Positions 42,277 to 50,881 of a stretch of 64,000 bases of DNA are shown here, in pieces. Below the pieces are notes generated by a model. It had not been told where the DNA came from. It did no database searches and was given only the letters and a program-made list of their open reading frames with translations. Source of the DNA: Clitopilus passeckerianus (taxonomy: Eukaryota > Basidiomycota > Agaricomycetes > Agaricales > Entolomataceae); assembly GCA_944990035.1 (NCBI GenBank), contig CALYLX010000120.1, positions 124,001 through 188,000 of the forward strand, read 5' to 3'. Position 1 is the first letter of the stretch. Every line of letters starts with the position of its first letter. The translations under genes were made by a program, and so were the position numbers.

Positions 42277-42433
42277 TGTAAGTGCTTATATGGCGCTTGT
42301 AGCTCCTAAGTTACCTCACACGGATGCTAAGTCGAATTGTATCTGGATATTCAAAGTGCTACATGTATACAAAGTACATAAAGTAAAAAGCTGAAAATTA
42401 CGTAATTATATACAATGGTCCATATTTCTTACA
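42277..42433. mobile_element. 157-bp solo-LTR-like insertion with 5-bp duplication
   Basis: The insert begins TGTAAGTGC, ends TTCTTACA and is flanked on both sides by GTATC (42272-42276 and 42434-42438). Deleting it plus one GTATC restores the Gypsy RT codons AKGY-IRES. TG...CA ends plus a 5-bp duplication are the usual marks of an LTR left by recombination; the short length fits a TRIM-like element. The ends are also short inverted repeats (TGTAAG...TATGG), so a small MITE is the alternative. Confidence 0.72.
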
Positions 42434-43699
42434 GTATCCTTTGGCTAGATTTTCTTTGAGAGACTCATCGAGCTTCTCTTGCTCCAAAGGGCTAAGTGGG
42501 TAGAGTTTGCAATCCTTTGGCACAAAGTCTGTCTTTAGGTCTATGGTGTAATTCCAGAGTTTGCTTGGTGGGAATTGTTCAAATGCAGCCTTCTCAAAGA
42601 CTTTTCTGTAGTCTCAGAGATAGTTGGGGATAATTTCGTCAAGGGATTTCTTTGGTTTTTTGTCTTTTCATTTGTACTCCAGGGCTTGTGAGATTGACGT
42701 TTTTGCACATATTCACACCTGCTGCATATGGTGTCTTGTTGCTGGATGGTGTGTTGTCACCATCTGTTGTATTGTGGTAGTTGGCTTGATTGGCCCATAC
42801 ACGAGGTAGTCCTCTGTGTGTTCTTGCATAAGTGGGGTTTTTTCTCTAGCGAAGATTCTGACTGCCAGTTCATTCTGGCAGTATGCAATGAGAAAGTCTT
42901 CATTGATCTCTTCTCCATCTTTGATTATTCGGAAATAGTTGCTAAGTTCTTCTGATTTTCTGAGATTCTCTTCGGAATAATCAGGCATAGGGGTAGGTGG
43001 CGTGTTTTCCTCTAGTAGTTGTTCTCAGATGGCTCTCATCCACTTGATATCTACTGCTTGCATCAATGTTTGCAATAGTTGCTGGGTGATACGTGATTTG
43101 TTAATTTTGAGTGTGCCATCGCTCCATGATATAATTGAATCTATCTGTTTTAGACAGAATAGTCCAAAAATCAAGTGGTCTTTCCCGAGTCCAGTGATGA
43201 AACATCTTTTTTTGATGATGGCTGTCCCTATCTTGGTAATGAACCCAGGTAAAGTGGGTAATGGTTTTTTTGCTTGTTTAGAGTGCCATCAATATTTCGT
43301 GCTGTAATTGGTTGTTGGAGTGGGGGTAGTGGGAGATGATGTGTCTTGGCAAAGGTGGAGTCAATAAATGACCCTTGCGCTCCAGAGTCAATAAGAGCTT
43401 TTGTGCTGGCAATTGTTGTATTTCTGTTTAGAGGGTCTTGTAGAGAGATGAGGATATGCATAGATTCAGCATAGAAATTAGTAGCTACAAGTACACTAGA
43501 AATATCAATCAGGCGAAGAAATACTGACATCAGCTTTGCAGTCTTTCTCTTCAAAAACCCTCAGCCTCTGCTTTGGTGTAGAATTCAGCAGCTTCTTCTT
43601 GGAGCATGTCAGCTAGGACTGCTCTGACATATTTGATCAACTCGGCCTCTTCTTGGGTTTCTTTTGGAAATAGTTGTCGTTATTGTTAGAGTAGGTTCT

Positions 43700-44478
43700 T
43701 TCAAAGTTCTTTCTCTGAAGACACTATTGGATTGTGTGACCTTTCTTAGAGCAATAGTAGCACAATTTGTTCTTTTTGTGGTGTTCTCCTTCCTCTAAGG
43801 TAAGGCAGTGTTTGGGTGGATTGGTGGTGAAATGATCAATGTCCATAGCAATTGGGTCTCAGGCTCTGGTAGGTGTTTTGTAAGCATCTTTGACTATGTC
43901 AGATGTCTTGATGATATGGGTATGCCTCATGATTGTCTTGGCACATTGCCAGTTGTTGTTGAACTGGACGGTTTTCTTGACCCAATCGTCAAATGTTGTA
44001 GGAGGAGAATTTAAAAAGAGAATTCTTTCTCAGAGTTTAGGGGTAAGTTCTTCCATGAAGATCTTAATCTTTGCAGTGTCACCGCTGAGATTGGTTTGTG
44101 CAAGAATATTTTTGAAGACTGTGACGAACTCATCAGCTGTCCCATCCTGTCGTAAGGCTTTGAGTTGAAGGAGTGCAGCAGCTTTGTCATCAGTAGGAGG
44201 AAAAGGCTTCTTTGAACTGCTGGATAAACTCGTCATAGGTGGCTTTCCTTTGGGCTGCCAAGTATTTATTGTGGAATTCTAGTCTCCATGGTGCTGCAGT
44301 TCCTTCTTTGAGGAAAGACAGGGATGTGAATCTTCTTGTCATCTTTGAGTTTATCGAGATTGTTTAAGATGACATAATCTTCAAGTTCTTGGATGAACTT
44401 TTGGGTCTTGGATTGGTCTCTGAAGAATGTCTGGGGTTTGGCTCCAATGTCCTTCTTGTTGCTGTTGTCATTGGACAT
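43700..44478 (-). pseudogene. Gag remnant with CCHC knuckle
   Basis: ATG 44478 begins MSNDNSNKKDIGAKPQTFF. It is followed in another frame by KKPFPPTDDKAAALLQLKAL and ADEFVTVFKNILAQTN, a typical Gypsy capsid-like segment. Near 43750 the minus strand reads LCYYCSKKGHTIQ and then a stop or Cys position, fitting a CX2CX4HX4C nucleocapsid knuckle. Several frameshifts separate the pieces. Confidence 0.75.
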
Positions 44479-44480
44479 GT

Positions 44481-45831
44481 TGTAATCAAAATCAAAATCG
44501 GTTTCTGGTTCAAATGTTTGTGCACTAGGGCACTCCTCTGGCTCAGCTGTAGGGCTCTCCTCTAGCTATTATTGTACTTGGTGTTTTTCTTCTTCTTCCT
44601 CTTCGGGCAAAACAGAAGCACTAATAGACGGGACTAGTGATGGGTTTCTGGATATTGCTGTTGGTAACGGTGCAAAGCATCGCTGTTCCTTCACATCTAC
44701 TTCAATGTCGTGCTCTTGTTGAGCTCAGACTATAGCAGGGGTCTTGTGTGGTCGTTCAAGAGTAGGGAAGTCTAGAGCGTGAAAGTGTTTTTTCTCAATA
44801 GCAACGGTGGTGAATATGAATTTGCCAAGGGAACAAGAGGTGTAACACTAGCAGTTGTTGTTGTGGTTAAAACTGCAGTAGTTTCTGTTGGTGAACTTGT
44901 AAACACCATTGGTTCCTTCTACTAGAGTAGTGTTTCATAAAGTAGTCTGCTCTGTGTATAACCATGGTGTCTGGGTGGTAGCCGCAACGGCAATTGGCCT
45001 GTTGCGTGCTTCTGCTAGATTGTTGTTGGATAGGCCTTCGCTAATAATGAGCAGGCCTTCTAAACAGCTTGACTTTTTGTTAAGGCAGAGCCTAACAACT
45101 TAGGTAATACTATTTACACTTGATGTATTTGATAAACAAAGTCAGAGATTTGTCAGCAGCTGTGGCTGTACTGACAACCTGGTGAGTTTGGCAAAGCAAG
45201 GGACTTAAAAGCAAAGTGGAGAACTAAGCAGTTAGGTAGATTGTCTAGGTCAAGCTGGAGAGCCTTGACTGAATGGTACAGGTTTATATACCTATCTAGG
45301 TAGTTCTACATATAGAGCATGCACAGCATGCTGAGTAAGTAAACAAGTCAGTATGACTCGATATAAGTCAGAAAGAGTCAGATAAGGTATAAGTCTCTCA
45401 CGATTGTAAGAGATATGGAGTAAGCATGGAAAAAAAATGAGTAACATCAGCAAATACTGAGTGAATTACTGTGCACTATGGAGCACTATATAGCAAAGGG
45501 TACCTCTTCTATAGTATAGGGTACTCCTTCCATAGTGCTATAGTACTAGAGTTCACTCAGGATTTGCTGATGAATGCACAGTAATGCGCAGCATATGTAG
45601 GTAAGTGTGCATAAGTAAGCAGGCTAGGGTGTGTAAGAAGAAACATGTAAGCAAAATCATAACAACTAAGTGAGTTAAGACACTATCAAGATGGAACAAG
45701 CTATGTTATAATTTTCCTATGCAATATATCAGGCAAATATGCTTGAAGGACACCTTAAGTGTATTCTATATCCTTTTGATAATATACTTATTGGAATATA
45801 TTTGGTTTTCATGCACAAACACCTAGGATAC
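44481..45831. other. Probable 5' leader/LTR zone of the Gypsy element; no gene
   Basis: No convincing coding sequence is present. 44481-45110 continues the low-complexity N-terminal or leader region of the Gypsy element. 45110-45430 is AT-rich with short repeats of AAGTCAG and GAGTAAG and may hold the LTR, but no second copy exists in the window to prove it. A foldback lies at 45445-45572. The remainder up to the T6 fragment shows nothing recognisable. Confidence 0.45.
45445..45572. repeat. 128-bp foldback (imperfect inverted repeat)
   Basis: CATCAGCAAATACTGAGTGAA at 45445 faces CATCAGCAAATCCTGAGTGAA on the opposite strand, ending at 45572. Pairing continues with a few mismatches to CACTATGGAGCACTATA against CACTATGGAAGGAGTAC, leaving a short central loop with GGGTAC repeats. 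It looks like a MITE or an LTR hairpin. I cannot find a clean target duplication. Confidence 0.75.
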
Positions 45832-47197
45832 ACCTACTGTACTTCCTGAGTTGTCGAAGATCCAACTCTTGAGGTTGATCTTAACGACGAGCTCAGAGGT
45901 AGTGAACCAATCTGCAATGTCGAGCACCCACAATTTACCATGCGGCCTATTCCATCTGCTCAGAAGGAAAACATTATTTCTCTGGCTTCTAACAATTACT
46001 CTGTCCGGTCTATTGCCTCCAAACTCAATGTAGGCAAGTCTACTGTGGCTACAGTGCTTCAAGAAATCTGTCCCAACCACTCTAAACCTTCTTCTGGCCA
46101 CCCTTCTAAGCTCACCCCTACTGATAAACGAGCTGTTCTGGCACAATTCAACCATGGCAGATGCACTAATGCTGTGCAGGTCACCAAACACATTAACACC
46201 ATCATTTCCAACACTGTCTCCCCGCAAACAGTCAGAAATGTACTCAACAAAAATGATTTCTATGCTGTTGTGTTGAAGCCAAAGCCCTTGCTTACTTCTG
46301 CTCAAAAGAAGGCGCGCGTAGCATGGTGCCACAAGCACAAGAAACGCACTGTAGAGGACTGGAAGAGGGTGGTATGGTCAGATGAGACCAAGATCAATAG
46401 AATTGGGTCAGATGGAAGGAAATGGACATGGAAACAGAAGGGCCAGGGCCTTATTCCTAGGGAGATAAAAAAAATGGTTAAACACGGAGGAGGAAGCATC
46501 ATGGTATGGGGGTGTATGGGATGGAATGGAGTGGGGCAACTTGCAGAGGTTGAGGGCATTATGGACTGCTTCCAATATCGGGACATTTTGGACCAGCAGC
46601 TGCTGGTCAGCATGGAGAATTTGGATATTCCCGAGGACGAAAGAATTTTCCAGCAGGACAACGACCCCAAGCACACCTCTAATGTGGTCCGGGTGTGGAT
46701 GGAAGACAATGATATTGATCTTCTAGACTGGCCAGCACAGTCTCCTGACCTCAACCCTATAGAACACCTCTGGGACCATATCAAAAGGAAGCTTAATGAA
46801 TATCCGACTCATGCTAAGGGGGTTTTTGAAGTTTAGGAGAGAGTTGCAGAGGTATGGGAGAATATACCACCAGAGGTGTGTCAGAACTTAATAGAAAGTA
46901 TGCCCAGAAGGATAGAAGCAGTCCTTAAGGCAAAGGGAGGCAATACCAAGTACTAATGGCTGAATTTTATATATCTAATGTACATAGTCAAATAATTGTC
47001 CGGATGTATCTCTGACTTGTTTCTACTATATCTCAACGGGCTTTGATCCGAATTACGTAACTTTTATATATTCTTGTAGCAGAGATCAAATGCTTTGTTC
47101 TATGTACCAACACTATAATTCAAACTTTAGTATAGCAAAAGTTATTAAGCAAATACTCAAAAAGTGCGAAACATCCGGACAATTGTTTGAGTCACTG
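45832..47197 (+). mobile_element. Tc1-like element T6, left end missing
   Basis: This is a relative of T2 on the plus strand. The right terminal block (46994-47197) is bounded by AATTGTCCGGATG and CATCCGGACAATTG and ends TTTGAGTCACTG, followed by TA at 47198-47199. No matching left terminal block is found upstream of the transposase start; the sequence before 45940 is unrelated, so the left end was lost. The exact left boundary is uncertain. Confidence 0.8.
45940..46956 (+). pseudogene. Tc1-like transposase of T6 with one nonsense codon
   Basis: ATG 45940 starts MRPIPSAQKENIISLASNN, parallel to T2. All core motifs are present: VVWSDETKINRIG, FQQDNDPKHTSNV and WPAQSPDLNPIEHLWDHIK. A TAG at 46834-46836 replaces the tryptophan of V-W-E-R-V in T2. 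After it the same frame stays open through EVCQNLIESMPRRIEAVLK to the normal end at 46956. One substitution therefore separates it from a full-length frame, but the missing left end also prevents mobility. Confidence 0.9.
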
Positions 47198-47199
47198 TA

Positions 47200-47800
47200 T
47201 AATGCTAGTCAACCAAGCTCAAGACCTAGCTACACTATTATCTACTATATATAAACCAGTCCTTGGAATTGAAACCCTATGTTTTTATAGCTTTGTACTT
47301 TACCCAATATCAAGTAATATCTATTTTTTGTTTTTTATGTCTTGTGTAACTCCTCTATATGGTAATTTCAATTGGATTGCAAGTGAGATAGGTGAAACTA
47401 AGTAAAGATAACATTTTCATGGCCTAAATGGCATTGACAGCTCTGCTAGTGTTGATTGGTTTAGAAATAAGAGTAATATTAGCAAAAATAGCTTTGAAAG
47501 ATGACTAGAAAAAAAGTATATGGTTAAAAGTTAGTAAAACAAGGCACTAAACCTTTAAATAGATTATTTGTCATTTAGAAGTCCCAAGAAAACCATTACC
47601 CAAGGCTAGAAAAAAATTTTTGCTGATAATAATAAAAATATACTTAAATATTGGGTACAATAGTTCTAGAGATATTTTTGTTAGCTATACTACTGGTAAA
47701 CTATATTTACATCTAGTATAAATGGTTTCTAAAGCTGTGTACTAGTTTATAAAGGTTTGTGTACCTATATTCAGCTATTTATACATTTCTGGTACACAGA
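47200..47800. other. AT-rich spacer, no gene seen
   Basis: This is about 600 bp of AT-rich sequence between T6 and the T7 end. There is no open frame with recognisable content and no clear repeat. Confidence 0.5.
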
Positions 47801-48005
47801 CAGATAATTGTCCAGATGAGTCCCTGTTTGACTTTGAGTATATCTCTGCTAGTTTTGATCCAAATCACATAACCTAAATATATTCCAATAGCCATGATCA
47901 AATCCTTTCTTTGTCAACACTTTGTTATTATTGGTATTTTATCTAAAGTTATTAGCCCAATACTTAAAAAAGTGTGAAACATCTGGACAATGGTTTGAGT
48001 CCTTG
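47801..48005 (+). mobile_element. T7: isolated Tc1-like terminal block
   Basis: This single right-end block is related to those of T2 and T6. It starts with AATTGTCCAGATG (47806), ends with CATCTGGACAATGGTTTGAGTCCTTG (48005) and is followed by TA. No transposase or opposite end is visible nearby. It is either the relic of an eroded element or a solo terminal repeat. Confidence 0.75.
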
Positions 48006-48007
48006 TA

Positions 48008-48632
48008 TCTGAAGATAGAACCTGTAACAATATGTTTAGCTTCTTCAAGTCCTTGTTGGGGCTTGGCTTGCCCCAACCTCTCTACAGACTTTGCTATTGC
48101 ATTAAATCAGGGTCATATTACTTGTAAGCAGGCTAAACCAATTACAAGGGCTCCAAATAGGCAAGCAACAGGAATCAATGGAGGAACCCTCCAAAAGGCC
48201 AGGCCAAGAAAACACCTGGGTAGTGTGCTAGCCTATACTATGAACAATGAGATCCTCTTGGAAAATCACCAGCATAGCAGCTATGTAAGCATGTATGTCT
48301 ACAAGTGTGTGCAATTGTAATCAACAATACCATAACAGTAGCTTTTCAAGTTAAAACAGACTTGGGAATATTCTTACAGAGCAGGCCTTAGGGATATTAT
48401 AGATTTATTATAGCATAGAAGCCCTCCACTGCCAGCGGTGGTGGTTTGGCTATGCCCGGAATCTCATGTATGCCATTAGCAGAGCTGAACACCCGGTGAC
48501 TGGGGAAGAGAATATTAGATATGTATAGAATCAATGCATTGTATGAAGCTCACCAAAGCCAACCAAGTATTGAAGGGTTGTTGCCTTTCAAATTGGTCAT
48601 GATGAGTATTGTTGAAAATTACAGGCAGATAT
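48008..48632. other. Transition zone between TE nest and gene block
   Basis: No gene is recognised. A frame of about 100 codons (to 48320) has no known motif and lies over low-complexity sequence. 48420-48480 contains a GC-richer patch (GCCAGCGGTGGTGGTTTGGC), probably the edge of an older repeat. The 3' end of the following minus-strand gene should lie here but its last exon is not evident. Confidence 0.4.
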
Positions 48633-49270
48633 TCATACCTTTGAGGCCTGTATAGCTGTCCTTAATCCCGCAATTTCTTGCTCTATTCGAGTGTCGACTT
48701 CTTTGATCTTGAGCTCCTGGCGGCTGCTTTCCTCTCGCATTCGGCCTTTCTCAAGGTTGAGATCAAGCCGTACACCGGCCTGAGTACGAGTAATTTCTTC
48801 TCGTAGTCGCTGCTTCAGTTTCTCAATGTCTACAATCAATCGGTCATTCTCGGCCTTGATCATCGCGAGGTCATTCTTCTCTGTCAGCTGAAGCTCAGAC
48901 TTGATCTGAGCAAAGTCAACTTGTTGAGTATATTGATGCTACGGTTAGCCCACACATTAGCGACCAGAGAGCAGACTAGAATGGTGTTGAAAGAACTCAC
49001 TTTCTCCTGCTCTGCCTTTGTAACCATGTTACTTGTCATATTCCTTATGCTTTCATCGATAACCTCTGCCATTGCTGACATGATTCCCTCAGCCTGTGCT
49101 CTGTTTAACCCTTCCCGTTCCAGACGTTGCACGAAATGGTGGGTGTCGAAATGAAAGTCGGATCGCAGACTGGTGGATGAGAACGATCGGAAGAGCCACC
49201 GGGACGCGTTTGCGGGGTAAAATGCTCGAAGTGTGTTAAGGGCCATGCTTTCCGGCGTGGTTGAAAGCAC
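48633..49270 (-). CDS. DUF1640/CCDC90 family mitochondrial coiled-coil protein
   Basis: This family (yeast Fmp32, animal MCUR1/CCDC90B) sits in the inner mitochondrial membrane and is linked to respiratory-chain assembly and calcium uptake. Exon 1 (49270-49001) has a mitochondrial-type N-terminus (ANASRWLFRSFSSTSLRS), then the family signature FDTHHFVQRLEREGLNRAQA and SAMAEVIDESIRNMTS. A GTGAGT...CTCAG intron (48906-49000) leads to exon 2, IKSELQLTEKND and a long coiled coil (LIVDIEKLKQRLREEI, RQELKIKEVDTRIEQEI). It stops at SKV-TGA, but AAG|GTATGA there is a good donor site. The family normally continues into a C-terminal membrane helix, which I cannot find downstream. The second Met at 49246 is an alternative start. 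Confidence 0.8.
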
Positions 49271-49469
49271 GGCCTGTTGAGTCTGGAAGATATAATAGAA
49301 AGTGAAGGTTTGCCGCTCGGGGCTATGACTGCATTCCTGTCACATGATTTGACCGCTGCATACTAACCAACCGCCTCTTGGACGCTTCGAACGTTCTCCA
49401 CATTGCTCTCTGTTCATTCTCCTTCTCCGCTCTATCCTTGTCTAATCTTCAGACCGCACGCTCCAACAA
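49271..49469. promoter_or_regulatory. Shared promoter between DUF1640 gene and rho3
   Basis: About 200 bp separate the two divergent start codons. The interval contains pyrimidine-rich stretches (CATTCTCCTTCTCCGCTC) typical of fungal start regions ahead of rho3. No TATA box is obvious. The role as a bidirectional promoter is inferred from the layout. Confidence 0.5.
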
Positions 49470-50592
49470 ATGCCACTTTGTGGATCCTCGTCTCAACCTT
49501 CTGGCTTCGGCCGTAACAAACCAGTTTGTCATTTGTCCTACATCTCCGAAACAGCCTTACTTGACGCCATAGCATTAGATACAGAGAAAGGTACGAGATC
49601 GCGGAAATTCAATGGGAGGCTTCTGAAGTACAGCTCAAATTGGTATTAGGTGGTTGTGTGTGGTGACGGTGCCTGTGGTATATACCCCTCCATTCCGCAT
49701 TACTCTGTTAAGTCGTATCTCACCAAACTCCAGGCAAGACATCTCTTCTGAACGTGTTCACCCGAGGGTTCTTTACACAAATATAGTATGTCCCCAAATC
49801 TGCCCCTTAAACCGGGTCAGAGCTAACCCATAGAATTCAGCGAACCCACAGTTTTCGAGAACTATGTGCAAGATCTCATTGTCGACGATCGGGCGGTGGA
49901 GCTGAGCCTGTGGGATACGGCAGGTTTGGCACAGTCTTCTGTTCAATTGTTTGACTTTATTGAATTGAGTTTTCAGGACAAGAAGAATTCGACAGACTAC
50001 GCTCGTTATCATACGCGGAAACGCAAGTCGTCATGCTATGTTTCTCTGTGCGTGGGCGACGATACCAGTCACTGCCGTCTCACTCAATTAGTGTTTAGGT
50101 CGACAATCCAACGTCTCTGGAGAATGTGGAGTCAAAGTGGTTGGACGAGATACTAGAGCATTGCCCCGGAGTGAAGGTAAATAATCGCTGCTATTCCACC
50201 ATGTTCCAGCACCTCAACGCCTTGAAGCTTGTTCTAGTTGGTTAGTACCCATGTCCACCCTTCGCTCACTCAGACGATAATAAAGATCTTTCTTAGCACT
50301 GAAATGCGATTTACGCGATGATAGAAATGTGAAAGAGCGCCTGCAGCGGTTCGGGACACACCCTTGCGAATACGAAGAAGGTTTAGCAGTTGCGCGCCGA
50401 ATACGAGCCAGTCGGTATCTTGGTAGGAGGGAAACATCCCGTCCTAGCTCATGCTCAGTCTGACAATCTTTTCCAGAATGTAGTGCCAAACATAATCGTG
50501 GGGTTACCGAGGTATTCTTCGAGGCGGCTCGTGTTTCCCTGAGCACACGGATGAAACATTCCAAGGACAACAACAGTTGCGTTATTGCATGA
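49470..50592 (+). CDS. rho3: Rho-family GTPase, Rho3 type
   Basis: This is a membrane-bound molecular switch for polarised growth and exocytosis. ATG 49470 gives [14 protein letters not shown], like the N-terminus of fungal Rho3. Exons then encode [18 protein letters not shown] (P-loop), [12 protein letters not shown] (effector region), [18 protein letters not shown] (DxxG), ALKCDL (NKxD equivalent) and ECSAKH. The last exon ends NNSCVIA, a CaaX prenylation box. Introns that fit are 49678-49733, 49786-49840, 49924-49976, 50048-50098, 50177-50227, 50241-50296 and 50423-50476. Joining of the first exon to the QRKVVVCGDG exon is unresolved: the obvious donor at 49513 gives the wrong phase. It is divergent from the DUF1640 gene and convergent with clathrin heavy chain. 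Confidence 0.87.
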
Positions 50593-50881
50593 CGAAGGAC
50601 CCTAGGGCCTGTATCGTTTAGACTGCGTAAGCATATACCTGGCGCCTATCTTGAACAACTTCATCAATTGAATTCACGCCATCCACATATCTCATATCTT
50701 CCTGGTTGCATGTAATGCATTCTTATACCATAATACCTTACTCTGTAATTTATGTACTAACGCGGCATCACCTAAAATCACTGTCTGGAGAGAAGAAAAT
50801 GGAATGTATTTGAACAAAAACGTCAAGCCTGATTATATGACCAGTAAGTACAGATGTAGAGTATGATATCGCAAAGTCCGT
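50593..50881. terminator. Convergent 3' region of rho3 and clathrin heavy chain
   Basis: 289 bp lie between two facing stop codons. The sequence is AT-rich with ATTTATGTAC and TTGAACAAAAACG-type stretches, fitting 3' UTRs and poly(A) sites for both genes. No other gene is seen. Confidence 0.5.

Larger units (their letters stand above)
39340..43554 (-). pseudogene. Pol remnant: protease, RT, RNase H, integrase, chromodomain
   Basis: The protease is seen at 43554-43228 with ALIDSGAQGSFID. RT fragments include [12 protein letters not shown] near 42230, GATVFTKFDI near 41400 and YMNDILIFSND near 41200. The last replaces the catalytic YxDD with YMND. RNase H follows at 40999-40649 (TDECHKAFTTLKNKF, PFVVESNTSKLAIE). 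Integrase is at 40223-39993 ([25 protein letters not shown]). The end of the frame reads YLVKWKGWPSADNKW near 39440, a chromodomain that in this lineage directs integration to marked chromatin. The gene is interrupted by stops throughout and by two insertions in the RT. Confidence 0.82.
39290..44480 (-). mobile_element. Decayed Ty3/Gypsy chromovirus-type LTR retrotransposon
   Basis: The minus-strand order gag, zinc knuckle, protease, RT, RNase H, integrase, chromodomain marks a chromovirus, a fungal Ty3/Gypsy lineage. The 3' side is cut at the T5 end (39289). No clear pair of long terminal repeats is visible; the 5' leader and possible LTR lie in 44481-45430. It carries two later insertions (41456-42153 and 42277-42433). 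Numerous stops and frame changes are spread over its whole length, so it is old relative to the LINE and Tc1 copies. Confidence 0.85.

Noticed and set aside
8..47000. Many open frames of 60-250 codons in other frames of the LINE and Tc1 copies
   Set aside because: They recur at the same relative place in every copy, share no motif with known proteins and are explained by the GC-rich codon structure of the real ORFs.
47922..48320. Open frame of 132 codons on the plus strand
   Set aside because: It starts inside the T7 terminal block, has no known motif and appears to be a chance frame in repeat-derived sequence.
48420..48500. GC-rich patch looking faintly like a structured RNA or 5S fragment
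   Set aside because: The order of conserved 5S boxes is not present and no stable fold typical of a known RNA was evident.
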